Source of the DNA: Acidimicrobiaceae bacterium
GTDB lineage: Bacteria; Actinomycetota; Acidimicrobiia; Acidimicrobiales; Aldehydirespiratoraceae
Direction of reading: 5' to 3'
NCBI GenBank assembly: GCA_016845585.1
Contig: JAERSO010000003.1
Coordinates: 1-35,135, forward strand
DNA: 35,135 nt
Below the pieces are notes generated by a model. It saw only the letters and a list, made by a program, of their open reading frames with translations, did no database searches and was not told the origin of the DNA. Below, piece by piece: positions 22,983 to 31,429 of the stretch. The position numbers were made by a program, and so were the translations under genes. Numbering within the stretch: position 1 is the first letter of the stretch; every line of letters starts with the position of its first letter.

Positions 22983-24242
22983 TCAGCCGCGAGGAAGGTC
23001 CTTCCATGGTTTCTCTCGTTGGTCGGATTCGCCGGGCTCGCGTGGCAAACCCAGGACTCGTTCGCCGAGCACGTTGCGCATGACCTCGTCGGTGCCGCCG
23101 GCGATCGAGCTGGCCGGGGTGAACATCGCGTAGCGATGGAACAGCCCGTCGGTAGGGGTGTCGTCACCCCAGAGCATGCCGTCCGCGCCCATCGACTCCA
23201 GCCCGAGATTCCGCATCCGTCGACCCATCTCCGCACCATTGATCTTCTGCGTCGACACTTCCGGGCCAGGCTGACCACCCGCCTTCATTCGCGCCGCCGC
23301 TCGAGCGTTCGACCAGCGAGCGATCTGTCGCATCGCCCCCAACTCGACGAGCTTCTGGCGGCGGACCGGGTCGGACCCACCCGTCGTCTCGTCGATGACC
23401 CGGTCGAACAGGGCGCCGCCGCCACCGGACAGGGACAGCGAGAACCCGTCGACATTGCGGGCCTCGGCTGCCGCGTGTTCACCAACCGGCATCGACAGGT
23501 CGACCTCACCGAACGGTGCCGTCTCGCTGAGGCCCGGGTTCTCGGGATTGCGCTCGTGGGACAGCGTGGTCATTGCCACGTGCCAACCCGCCCCGATGTC
23601 TCCGAGCCGGTCGCGCTCGTGTACTCGGGCGTCGCTCATGAAGACCTCGTTGAAGGCGGCGTCGCCGGTCATCTCCCGGAGCGGCCTGACGTCGACGCCG
23701 CGCTGGCGCATGTCGAACAGGAAGAACGTGATGCCCTTGTGCTTGGGCTGGTCCGGGTCGGTGCGGGCGATGAGGATGGCGAAGTCGGCGTAGTGCGCGC
23801 CGGAGTTCCAGACCTTCTGACCGTTCACGGTCCACTCGTCGCCATCGAGCTCGGCCCGCGTCGCGAGCCCCGCCATGTCAGAGCCGTAACCCGGCTCCGA
23901 GAACAGTTGGCACCAGCGAACCGTGCCGTTCACGATGCCGGGTAGGTAGCGCTCCTGCTGCTCGGTCGTGCCGTACTGGAAGAGGGTCGGGGCGACCAGA
24001 AAGGTGGCGACACCGTTGGGCGGCCCGTAGGCACCGACCGACCGGCGGGTCTCGATCACCGCCCGAGCACCGGCTTTGTCGAGCGAACGACCTCCCGCGA
24101 GCGCCGGCCAGCGTGGGAAGGCGTAGCCGGCGCCGGCAAGTCGTTGCCACCAGTCGCCGAGGCTCATCGCAGGGTCCCAGTTCTCGATGACCCAGTCGCG
24201 AGCTTCGTCCGCGATCTCTGCAACCGATTGAGTGTCAGACAT
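22983..24242 (-). CDS. Acyl-CoA dehydrogenase, last gene of the kinase-linked cluster
   Basis: 419 residues from ATG 24242. It shows the N-terminal helical domain, GYAFPRWPALAGGRS, the central-domain motif CQLFSEPGYGSDMAGLATRA, NGQKVWNSGAHYADFAILIART, and a C-terminal IAGGTDEVMRNVLGERVLGLPRE. The motif SEPGYGSD differs slightly from the commoner SEPDAGSD but is typical of one large bacterial subgroup. The gene lies downstream of the APH-like kinase on the same strand, separated by a hairpin that could cause partial termination. By analogy with LvaC it could remove phosphate and form the enoyl-CoA from a 4-phosphoacyl-CoA, but either dehydrogenase of the cluster could do that. Confidence 0.93.
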   Translation of the reverse strand: MSDTQSVAEIADEARDWVIENWDPAMSLGDWWQRLAGAGYAFPRWPALAGGRSLDKAGARAVIETRRSVGAYGPPNGVATFLVAPTLFQYGTTEQQERYLPGIVNGTVRWCQLFSEPGYGSDMAGLATRAELDGDEWTVNGQKVWNSGAHYADFAILIARTDPDQPKHKGITFFLFDMRQRGVDVRPLREMTGDAAFNEVFMSDARVHERDRLGDIGAGWHVAMTTLSHERNPENPGLSETAPFGEVDLSMPVGEHAAAEARNVDGFSLSLSGGGGALFDRVIDETTGGSDPVRRQKLVELGAMRQIARWSNARAAARMKAGGQPGPEVSTQKINGAEMGRRMRNLGLESMGADGMLWGDDTPTDGLFHRYAMFTPASSIAGGTDEVMRNVLGERVLGLPREPGESDQREKPWKDLPRG

Positions 24243-24266
24243 GGTGGCCGTTCTAGCAGAGGGTTC

Positions 24267-24303
24267 AGAAAGCACGATGGGGACAGACCCCATCGTGCTT
24301 TCT
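24267..24303 (-). terminator. Perfect 16-bp hairpin between the kinase and acyl-CoA dehydrogenase genes
   Basis: Arms at 24267-24282 and 24288-24303 are perfectly complementary with a 5-nt loop (GGGG-ACAGA-CCCC at the tip). The stem starts at the kinase stop codon and ends with CTTTCT on the transcribed strand. It fits a weak intrinsic terminator or processing hairpin that tunes expression of the last gene. A symmetric GGGGACAGACCCC tip can also belong to a dispersed palindromic repeat. Confidence 0.6.
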
Positions 24304-25310
24304 CATCCGATGAGGCGGAGAAGGTCGTACTCGAGCTCGACGACGCGGCGGCCACTCGCTGCGAGAACGATCGAGTCGGCATCGCCGTTGAGGAAGGCGT
24401 CGGCCTGGCGGCTCAGTCCCGTCGCCCACCACACCGCACGGGCGACGAGCCACCAGCGGAAGGCGTCTTCGCGCCAGACGCCCCCGGCGGACTCGTAGGC
24501 AGTGCGGAGGGCTCCAAGCGATCCGAACCCGCCGACCTCGCGGTCGTCGTTGCCGAACCGCCAGGTCCGCATGCAGAGCCACGCCAGATCCTCCATGGGG
24601 TCGCCGGCGTGGCAGATCTCCCAATCGAGCAGTGAAGCGAGCCGGCCCCGCTCGACCAGGATGTTGCCGTTGCGGAGGTCGCCATGCACGATCGCGGTTC
24701 GCGTCGGTGCGCTGGGAAGATTCGCGCGAAGCCAGTGAATTCCGAGTCGCACCGCGGGCAGGGGTTCACCGAGCTCGTCCAGTGCCCTGGCCTGGTCATC
24801 GGCGTAGTCCGTGTGGATGTCGCTCGGGCTGACCCTGCCGATGGCGTCGGGGAGGTCATCGATCGGGATCGAATGCAGGTGAGCGAGCGCGGTGCCGAGG
24901 TCCGCGGCGAGATCGTCGCCGGTGCCGAGATCTTCTGTCGCACGAATGATCCGGCGAGGAATCGATTCACCGGGGATGAACCCGACGACGGCAGTGGCGT
25001 CACCGGTGACCGGTGCCTCCTGCGCAGCCGCGAACACCGGAGGAACCGGCGCACCTGCGGCACGTGCGAGTCGGAGGACGTTCGCTTCGTCGACGGGGCC
25101 CAGGAGGTCGTCGCGGTCGCGGGGAGGGGCCAGCTGGGCGACCACAGGTGTCACGGACGCGCCGGCGTGGATGTTGACGAAGAGCGTCGAGCGGGTGGCG
25201 CCGACCGATGCGGCTCCGGTGATCTCGACACGGTCGACCGTCACCGCGTTGTCTGCCAGGAGTTCGGCCAGCGAGTCGCAGATCTGTTCGGGAATGCTGG
25301 TGGAGCTCAT
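24303..25310 (-). CDS. APH-like phosphotransferase, LvaA-like acyl-CoA kinase candidate
   Basis: A 335-residue aminoglycoside phosphotransferase/ACAD10-11-type kinase fold. The catalytic Brenner motif is HGDLRNGNILV and the metal-binding Asp is in LLDWEICHAGDPMEDLAWL. The ATP-binding N-lobe is present with a hydrophobic hinge region (ATAVVGFIPGESIPRR). No antibiotic context exists. Its ATG overlaps the stop of a DUF6285-like gene by 4 bp, and acyl-CoA dehydrogenase genes flank the pair. This is the arrangement of LvaA-LvaB-LvaC in Pseudomonas, where the kinase phosphorylates 4-hydroxyacyl-CoA. I infer the same kind of reaction here. Confidence 0.85.
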   Translation of the reverse strand: MSSTSIPEQICDSLAELLADNAVTVDRVEITGAASVGATRSTLFVNIHAGASVTPVVAQLAPPRDRDDLLGPVDEANVLRLARAAGAPVPPVFAAAQEAPVTGDATAVVGFIPGESIPRRIIRATEDLGTGDDLAADLGTALAHLHSIPIDDLPDAIGRVSPSDIHTDYADDQARALDELGEPLPAVRLGIHWLRANLPSAPTRTAIVHGDLRNGNILVERGRLASLLDWEICHAGDPMEDLAWLCMRTWRFGNDDREVGGFGSLGALRTAYESAGGVWREDAFRWWLVARAVWWATGLSRQADAFLNGDADSIVLAASGRRVVELEYDLLRLIG

Positions 25311-25660
25311 GGCTGGATGTAGCTCGGCTTGTCGATCTCGAGTCGGCGTTCGACGTCAGCCATGACGATCGGCAGGGCGGCTGCGGCGAGGTCGTCGACG
25401 TCGGGCCCCACGCTGCTGAGTCGCTGATCGAGTTCGGCGACGAGAGCGGCATGGCTCTCCTCGTCGGAACCGAGGAGTGTCTGGAGTTCCGCCACCGGGA
25501 GTTCGCCACGGCTCTCCCACTCGCGAGCCAGGATTCCGCACAGGTTGGCGACGACCCGGGCCGAGTGTTTGGCGCCACCGTCGAGGGACGGCATGACGTT
25601 GTCGGTCAGCGCTGCCGCCATGGCTGTGAGCAGTTCGGGTGCGCTGGGCCGATCGATCAC
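25307..25660 (-). CDS. Small DUF6285-like protein, LvaB-like kinase partner candidate
   Basis: A 117-residue, mostly helical, soluble protein without cysteine-rich or membrane segments. The opening RPSAPELLTAMAAAL and the central AKHSARVVANLCGILARE match the DUF6285 pattern as I remember it. Proteins of this size sit next to APH-like kinases and acyl-CoA dehydrogenases in many bacteria. In Pseudomonas putida the equivalent small protein LvaB is needed with LvaA for 4-hydroxyvaleryl-CoA phosphorylation. The 4-bp overlap with the kinase gene (ATGA) indicates translational coupling and equal production. Family assignment is from memory and should be confirmed. Confidence 0.72.
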   Translation of the reverse strand: MIDRPSAPELLTAMAAALTDNVMPSLDGGAKHSARVVANLCGILAREWESRGELPVAELQTLLGSDEESHAALVAELDQRLSSVGPDVDDLAAAALPIVMADVERRLEIDKPSYIQP

Positions 25661-25663
25661 CGG

Positions 25664-26824
25664 TCAGTAGCTCCTCGGGAGGCCCATGATGTTCTGGGCG
25701 ATGAAGTTGAGCGTCATCTCCTGGCTCACTGGAGCAAGCCGTTGAAGGCGGGCCTCGCGCCAATATCGCTCGACGTGGTATTCGCTGGCGTAGCCGAGGC
25801 CACCGTGGGTCTGCACCGCCTGATCGGCGGCGAAGAAGGATGCTTCCGCCGCGAGGTACTTGGCCGTGTTCGCCAGTTCACCGCATTCGTGACCGTTGTC
25901 GTACAGCCATGCGGCGCGCATCATCATGGTCTTGGCTGCGTTGAGTTCCATGTGGGCCTTGGCCAACGGGTGTGAGATCGCCTGGTTGGCGCCGATCAGG
26001 CGCCCGAAGACCTCCCGTTCGGTGGCGTAGTCGGTGGCACGCCGCAGCGCGGCTTCTCCGATGCCGCAGGCCATGCCGGACAGGAGAATCCGCTCCGGGT
26101 TGAGGCCGTGGAGGATGTGGTGGAAGCCGCGACCGCGCTCGCCGACCATCCGCCATGCGTCCACCGGGAGGTCGTCGTAGGCGACCTCGCACGACGCCAC
26201 TGCGTTTCGGCCGACCTTGGGGATCGCCGCGATGTCGCAGTGCTCCGGATCGAGATCGACGAGAAACAGTGTCAGGCCGTTGAAGGATCCGGGCTCGCCG
26301 TCAGTGCGGGCGAGAACCAGGCAGACCTCCGACTCCAGCGCCTTCGATGTCCAGATCTTGCGGCCATTGATGATCCAGCCACCCATCCCGTCCTCGGTGG
26401 CGCGGGTGATGATCCGACTCGTGTCGGTTCCTGCATCAGGCTCCGTGACGCCGAATGCAACATGAAGATCGCCGGCCGCGGCGCGGGGCAGGAACGTCTC
26501 CTTGAGAAGGTCGTTGCCGAACTTCACCACCGGATTGAGCCCGAACATCGTCAGATGGAGCGCCGTCGACCCGTTCATCGCCGCGCCCGACGCCGCAACA
26601 CGGTTGAGCACGAGCGCACCCTCGGCGATGCCCTGCCCTCCACCGCCGTATTGCTCGGGAATGGCGATGCCCACCCAACCGCCGGCTGCCATGGCGTTGT
26701 AGAAATCCCACGGGAACTCGTGGTTGCTGTCACGCTCGGACCAGTAGGTGTCGTCGAACTGGGCACAGACCGCGTCGACAGCTTCGATGATCAGCTCGTG
26801 GTCCGGGTTCGGCGAGAAGTCCAT
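25664..26824 (-). CDS. Acyl-CoA dehydrogenase, first gene of the kinase-linked cluster
   Basis: A 386-residue protein. It has GGWVGIAIPEQYGGGGQGIAE, the flavin loop VAFGVTEPDAGTDTSRI, NGRKIWTSKALESEVCLVLART, and the C-terminal HGGLGYASEYHVERYWREAR and LNFIAQNIMGLPRSY. It begins the minus-strand operon: only 3 bp separate it from the DUF6285-like gene. The divergent YceI gene starts 73 bp away, so the shared gap must hold the promoter. Subgroup features resemble bacterial dehydrogenases grouped with ACAD10/11-type pathways, but this is impression only. Electrons would go to ETF. Confidence 0.93.
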   Translation of the reverse strand: MDFSPNPDHELIIEAVDAVCAQFDDTYWSERDSNHEFPWDFYNAMAAGGWVGIAIPEQYGGGGQGIAEGALVLNRVAASGAAMNGSTALHLTMFGLNPVVKFGNDLLKETFLPRAAAGDLHVAFGVTEPDAGTDTSRIITRATEDGMGGWIINGRKIWTSKALESEVCLVLARTDGEPGSFNGLTLFLVDLDPEHCDIAAIPKVGRNAVASCEVAYDDLPVDAWRMVGERGRGFHHILHGLNPERILLSGMACGIGEAALRRATDYATEREVFGRLIGANQAISHPLAKAHMELNAAKTMMMRAAWLYDNGHECGELANTAKYLAAEASFFAADQAVQTHGGLGYASEYHVERYWREARLQRLAPVSQEMTLNFIAQNIMGLPRSY

Positions 26825-26897
26825 GGGGCGGATCGTAGATCGTCTCCGACCGCGCGCACTTACCCTGTGTTGCTCCCCACTCGGGCAAGCTGGTCAG

Positions 26898-27707
26898 ATG
26901 CCGCGCGCACTCCGCTATGTCATCCCCGCCGTGATCCTCGTTCTGGTCGGGGGTTTCACCCTCTGGAAGCTGGTCCTCGAGGTCGAGTCCCCCGACGAGG
27001 TGACGACCGATGCTGCCCTCGAGCAGCTCGCTGTGGACGCAGCAGCCGACGAGGAGGCCGAAAGCGGCGACACTCCGGTCGACGATGACGCAACCGAAGA
27101 AGCCGCCCCCGTCGACACACCGCCGGACACGACGTCGCCCCCCGACGGCGTGGTTGGCACATGGACCGTCGACGATGACTTCGGTGAGTTCGGTTTCGAC
27201 AGCGCCAGCGGGAGTTTCGCCGGCTTCCGTGTTCCCAAGAGTCTCTTCACGGGCCAGGGGGTCACCGCGGTCGGTCGAACCGGTGGGGTTTCCGGCAGCC
27301 TCGACATCGCCGAGGGAATGCTCACCACCGCCGAGATCACGGTCGACATGGCCACGATCGTGTCCGACGAATCCGGTCGGGAGAGAGCGATCTTCGAAGC
27401 CGTCCGCGCGAACACGTTCCCGAACGGCACGTTCGTGGTCAGTGAAGCCGTCGCTCTCGACACGGCAGCGCTCGAGTTGGGCGAGACCGTCACGGTCGAC
27501 GTGCCAGGCGAGCTGACGATCGGTGGAATCACCAACACGGTCGTCGTTGCGATCGAAGCCACCGTGCCCGAAACCGGGCTCGGGTTGGTGATCGGTTCGG
27601 CCGGCCTGGTTTGGGCCGACTTCGATGTCGAGACCCCGACCTCGATCGCCGGCACGGTCTCCGACAGCGGCACCATCGAGTTCCAGTTGGTCGTGCGCTT
27701 GGGCTGA
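26898..27707 (+). CDS. Membrane-anchored YceI-like domain protein
   Basis: 269 residues from ATG 26898. An N-terminal hydrophobic segment (YVIPAVILVLVGGFTLW) acts as signal anchor. An acidic, Ala/Asp/Pro-rich linker follows at residues ~35-85. A YceI-type lipocalin-like beta-barrel covers ~85-269: GTWTVDDDFGEFGFD, VGRTGGVSGSLDIAEG, ATIVSDESGRERAI and FPNGTFVVSEAVAL. YceI proteins bind long isoprenoid or lipid chains in their barrel and are usually exported. The start inside the longer open frame is chosen because the upstream part overlaps the divergent gene and the anchor follows directly. No operon partner is evident; the molybdenum hydroxylase genes start 100 bp downstream. Confidence 0.88.
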   Translation: MPRALRYVIPAVILVLVGGFTLWKLVLEVESPDEVTTDAALEQLAVDAAADEEAESGDTPVDDDATEEAAPVDTPPDTTSPPDGVVGTWTVDDDFGEFGFDSASGSFAGFRVPKSLFTGQGVTAVGRTGGVSGSLDIAEGMLTTAEITVDMATIVSDESGRERAIFEAVRANTFPNGTFVVSEAVALDTAALELGETVTVDVPGELTIGGITNTVVVAIEATVPETGLGLVIGSAGLVWADFDVETPTSIAGTVSDSGTIEFQLVVRLG

Positions 27708-27807
27708 GCGGCGCCGTCGGGTTCCGCACGCCGAGCCAAACCATGGCATGCTCTGAGCCGGACCCGATTCGGGGCCGTTTGCCCGCGGAGAAAACGAAGG
27801 AAGCTGG

Positions 27808-28665
27808 ATGAAATACGCCGCCCCCACCACGGTGGATGAGGCTCGCTCGCTACTCGCCGACAACCCCGGATCCCGGGTGTTCGCCGGAGCGACCGACCTC
27901 ATCCCACAGCTGCGAGCTGGACGGCCCGAGCCGTCGGTCATGGTCGACCTCAAGAAGATCGATCAACTGATGTCCGTCAGCCATGACGGTGGCCAGTGGA
28001 CCATCGGCGCGGCCACGCCGACGTCGAACCTGACTCGCAACGCCGATTTCACCGGCATGTTCCCGGGAATCTCCGAGGGGGCAGGCCTGATCGGCTCCGA
28101 TCAGATCCAGAACCGATCGAGCCTCGGCGGCAACCTCTGCAACGGTTCTCCTGCCGCCGATTCGGTACCCGCCCTGATCGCCGCAGGGGCCCGCGCGGTC
28201 ATCGCCGGCGCCGACGGCACCCGCACCATCCCGGTCGCCGAAGTCGCCACCGGCCCTGGGCAGACCTCGCTCGCTGATGACGAGTTCATCGTCGAGTTCG
28301 AGATCGACGATGCGCCGGCCAACACCGGCGACGCCTACTTGCGGATGATCCCCCGCACCGAGATGGACATCGCCGTCGTCGGCGCTGCTGTTCGTCTCAC
28401 GATGGACGGCGACACCGTGAGCGACGCCAACGTCGTGCTCGGCGCTGTCGCCCCCACCGCGGTGCGTGTCCCGGATGCCGAGGCCGCCCTCGTCGGGTCC
28501 ACACTCGACGACGACACCCTCGCCGCCGTGTCGGCCGCAGCCTCTGCTGCATGCAATCCGATCAACGACAAGCGCGGCACCATCGAATACCGCACCCAAG
28601 TGGCCGGCGTCCTTGCGAAACGTGCCGCTGTCATCGCTGCCGAGCGCGCTCAGAACGGAGCCTGA
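27808..28665 (+). CDS. Molybdenum hydroxylase FAD-binding (medium) subunit
   Basis: A 285-residue CoxM/XDH medium-subunit protein with a GAAGGAAG ribosome site. The N-terminus has KYAAPTTVDEARSLLADNP and the FAD-binding FAGATDLIPQLRAG; the second FAD loop is GSDQIQNRSSLGGNLCNGSPAADSVP. A CO dehydrogenase flavoprotein C-terminal domain follows. It takes electrons from the 2Fe-2S subunit and passes them to an acceptor. It is the first gene of a compact operon with the 2Fe-2S and Mo subunits (3-bp and 1-bp gaps). Confidence 0.94.
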   Translation: MKYAAPTTVDEARSLLADNPGSRVFAGATDLIPQLRAGRPEPSVMVDLKKIDQLMSVSHDGGQWTIGAATPTSNLTRNADFTGMFPGISEGAGLIGSDQIQNRSSLGGNLCNGSPAADSVPALIAAGARAVIAGADGTRTIPVAEVATGPGQTSLADDEFIVEFEIDDAPANTGDAYLRMIPRTEMDIAVVGAAVRLTMDGDTVSDANVVLGAVAPTAVRVPDAEAALVGSTLDDDTLAAVSAAASAACNPINDKRGTIEYRTQVAGVLAKRAAVIAAERAQNGA

Positions 28666-28668
28666 TCA

Positions 28669-29160
28669 ATGTCTCAAAAAGCAAAGTCACGAACCCACGT
28701 CAACTGCACGATCAATGGTGACGAGGTCGACTTCCTCACCACCGACTCGACCAGCCTGCTCGACGCCCTGCGCGACGAGGTCGGCCTCACCGGTGCCAAG
28801 GAGGGCTGCGGCACCGGCGACTGTGGAGCGTGCTCCATTCTCGTCGACGGCCGGCTCAACTGCTCCTGTCTGATGCTCGCCCCTGAGGCCGAGGGCACCG
28901 AGATCACCACGGTCGAGGGCCTTGCCGAGGGCGACCACCTCCACCCACTCCAGCAGACCTTCCTCGAGGGGGCGGCCCTTCAGTGCGGCGTCTGCACTCC
29001 GGGTTTCCTCATCGCGGCCAAGGCGCTTCTGGACGAGAACCCCGATCCGACCGAGACGGAGATCCGCTACGGCCTCGCCGGCAACCTCTGCCGCTGCACC
29101 GGCTACGACAAGATCATTCGTTCCGTCCAGGAAGCTGCCGTGCAGCTGAAGGGAGCCTGA
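28669..29160 (+). CDS. Molybdenum hydroxylase 2Fe-2S (small) subunit
   Basis: A 163-residue CoxS-type protein. The plant-type 2Fe-2S cluster ligands are in GCGTGDCGACSILVDGRLNC (residues ~45-64). The second cluster sits in a four-helix domain, QCGVCTPGFLIAAKAL and NLCRCTGYDKI. Both cysteine sets are complete. It carries electrons from the Mo-pterin site to FAD. Length and order match the standard medium-small-large operon. An N-terminal extension of ~10 basic residues (SQKAKSRTH) is unremarkable. Confidence 0.96.
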   Translation: MSQKAKSRTHVNCTINGDEVDFLTTDSTSLLDALRDEVGLTGAKEGCGTGDCGACSILVDGRLNCSCLMLAPEAEGTEITTVEGLAEGDHLHPLQQTFLEGAALQCGVCTPGFLIAAKALLDENPDPTETEIRYGLAGNLCRCTGYDKIIRSVQEAAVQLKGA

Positions 29161-29161
29161 G

Positions 29162-31402
29162 ATGACCGCAACCGAGCACCCACCGGCCTACAAGTACGTC
29201 GGCACCCGTCCGATCCGTCACGACGGCTACGACAAGGTCATCGGCAAAGCTCGCTTCGCCGCCGACCTCAACCTTCCCGGCCAGCTCCACGCCGCGTACC
29301 TCCGGTCGCCCCACGCCCATGCCAACATCGTCTCGATCGACACGTCAGCGGCAGAGGCGATGCCCGGGGTGAAGGCGATCGTCACGGGTGCGGATTTCCC
29401 GACCCTCGACGCCAAACATCCGAACGCAGACGTTTCCGCCAATGTGATGGCTCGTGGCGCCGTTTACTACCACGGTCATGCGATCGCGGCGGTGGCCGCG
29501 AGCACGAAGGCCGAGGCGAAGGCCGCCGCGGCGGCGATCGAGGTCGAGTACGAGCTCTTGCCCGCGGTCATGTCGATCGATGAGTCGATGGCGCAGGGCG
29601 CCCCGCTCGCCAACGACACGAACCACACCAAGTTCGCCCCGCCCGGCGACCCGTCCAACCTGTCCACCGTCACCAACCTCGATCGTGGCGACGTCGACGA
29701 AGCCATGGCCGCCGCTGACGTGATCATCGAGCGTGAGTTCGACTGCGCCCACGTGCACCAGGGCTACATCGAGCCGCATGCGTGCGTGGCCGACACCGGC
29801 CCCGACGGCAAGACCGTGATCTGGGGGTCCTCGCAGGGCCATTTCCGGGTCCGCAGCATGAGCGCCGACGTGCTCGGCTGGGACAAGAGCCGGGTGAAGG
29901 TCATCCCTGCCGAGATCGGTGGTGGATTCGGCGGTAAGACCACCATCTACCTCGAGCCGATCGCGGCCCGTTTGTCCGAGAAGGCCGGCCGCCCGGTCAA
30001 GAGCGTGATGTCTCGCGAGGAGGTCCTGCGCTCCACGGGTCCGGCCCCCGAGGCGAAGTTCACGATCAAGATCGGTGCCACCAATGACGGTGAGCTGACG
30101 GCGATCGACGGCTGGATGGCCTACGGCGTCGGCGGTTTCGGTGACATGGCCGGCCTCATCGGCGCCATGTCCGTTGCGTCGTACAAGTTCCCGAACCTCC
30201 GGATGGAGACGTACACGGCGCTCACCAACACGCCGAAGTCGGCGGCCTACCGGGCGCCGTCCGCTCCCCACGCGGCCTTCGCCATCGAGTCGGTCGTCGA
30301 CGAGATCGCCAAGACGCTCGAGATGGATCCCATCGATCTTCGGTTGAAGAACGCCGCCGTCGAAGGCGACCTCACCGCAATGGGCATGCCCCATCCGCGG
30401 GTCGGGCTCGTCGAGTGCCTCGAGGCCCTGAAGGCGTCGGAGCACTACAACTCGGCGGTTCCTGAGGGCGCCGCCCGCGGTGTTGCCGTCGGGTTCTGGT
30501 TCAACATCGGTGAAGAGTCGAGCGCCACCGTCAACCTCAACGAGGATGGCACGGCCACGGTGCTCACCGGCTCGCCCGACATCGGCGGCTCGCGGGCCTC
30601 TATGGCGCTGATGGCCGCCGAGACCCTCGGCATCGACGTCTACTCCATCACCCCGGTGGTGGCCGACACCGAGGCCGTCGGGTTCACCGACGTGACCGAG
30701 GGTTCCCGGGCCACGTTCGCCACCGGCAAGGCCGTGGTGCAGGCGTGCGAAGACATCATCGAGCAGCTCAAGGGCCGTGCCGCGTCCATCATGAGCGTCG
30801 AGGCCGACCAGGTCAGCTGGGTCGACGGCGCCGCCGTTTCGGCTGGTCATGGTGGGGGCGAAGGTGGCGAGCCGCTCACGTTGGCCGCCATCTGTGCACA
30901 GGCGAAGCGCACCGGCGGCCCGCTCACCGCCACGGCGTCGCTCAATGCCGCCGGAGCGGGCCCGTCGTTCGCCGTTCACTGCGCCGACCTGAGCGTCGAC
31001 GAAGAGACCGGCGAGGTTTCGATCCTGCGGTACACCGCCGTCCAGGACGCCGGCACCGCCATCCACCCCTCGTACGTCGAAGGACAGTTGCAGGGTGGTT
31101 CGGTGCAGGGCATCGGCTGGGCGCTCAACGAGGAATACGTCTTCGACGACAACAACGCCATGGACAATGCGTCGTTCCTCGACTACCGGATCCCGGTTGC
31201 GTCGGACCTGCCGATGATCGAGACGATCATCGTCGAGGTTCCCAACCCTGCGCACCCGTACGGCGTGCGTGGTGTGGGTGAGACAGGCATCGTGCCGCCG
31301 ATGGCCACCATCGCCAACGCGATCAACGCGGCCACCGGCCTGCGGATGACGTCGTTGCCGATGTCGCCGCCGAAGGTGCTGGCCGCGCTCAACGAGCGCT
31401 GA
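29162..31402 (+). CDS. Molybdenum hydroxylase molybdopterin-binding (large) subunit
   Basis: A 746-residue xanthine dehydrogenase/CO dehydrogenase family large subunit starting 1 bp after the 2Fe-2S gene. It has the a/b hammerhead domain, then GGGFGGKTTIYLEP near residue 253, AYRAPSAPHAAFAIES near 362, SPDIGGSRAS near 477, and the catalytic-Glu region RGVGETGIVPP near 701. The active-site loop lacks the Cys of form I CO dehydrogenase (AYxCSFR), so CO oxidation is unlikely. Aromatic, purine, aldehyde or acyl-CoA hydroxylation remain possible. It is paralogous to the orphan large subunit at 12751. Confidence 0.94.
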   Translation: MTATEHPPAYKYVGTRPIRHDGYDKVIGKARFAADLNLPGQLHAAYLRSPHAHANIVSIDTSAAEAMPGVKAIVTGADFPTLDAKHPNADVSANVMARGAVYYHGHAIAAVAASTKAEAKAAAAAIEVEYELLPAVMSIDESMAQGAPLANDTNHTKFAPPGDPSNLSTVTNLDRGDVDEAMAAADVIIEREFDCAHVHQGYIEPHACVADTGPDGKTVIWGSSQGHFRVRSMSADVLGWDKSRVKVIPAEIGGGFGGKTTIYLEPIAARLSEKAGRPVKSVMSREEVLRSTGPAPEAKFTIKIGATNDGELTAIDGWMAYGVGGFGDMAGLIGAMSVASYKFPNLRMETYTALTNTPKSAAYRAPSAPHAAFAIESVVDEIAKTLEMDPIDLRLKNAAVEGDLTAMGMPHPRVGLVECLEALKASEHYNSAVPEGAARGVAVGFWFNIGEESSATVNLNEDGTATVLTGSPDIGGSRASMALMAAETLGIDVYSITPVVADTEAVGFTDVTEGSRATFATGKAVVQACEDIIEQLKGRAASIMSVEADQVSWVDGAAVSAGHGGGEGGEPLTLAAICAQAKRTGGPLTATASLNAAGAGPSFAVHCADLSVDEETGEVSILRYTAVQDAGTAIHPSYVEGQLQGGSVQGIGWALNEEYVFDDNNAMDNASFLDYRIPVASDLPMIETIIVEVPNPAHPYGVRGVGETGIVPPMATIANAINAATGLRMTSLPMSPPKVLAALNER

Positions 31403-31429
31403 TCAACGAACGAGGGAGACTGACCGATC

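Noticed and set aside
24303..25310. Aminoglycoside resistance kinase
   Set aside because: The APH fold is shared, but the coupling to a DUF6285-like gene and acyl-CoA dehydrogenases points to acyl-CoA metabolism.
29345..31255. 636-codon open frame on the minus strand
   Set aside because: It is fully antisense to the molybdenum hydroxylase large subunit, with low-complexity Arg/Gly/Asp-rich sequence and no motifs.
29162..31402. Aerobic CO dehydrogenase (form I) large subunit
   Set aside because: The active-site loop lacks the AYxCSFR signature with its cysteine; only the general family can be claimed.
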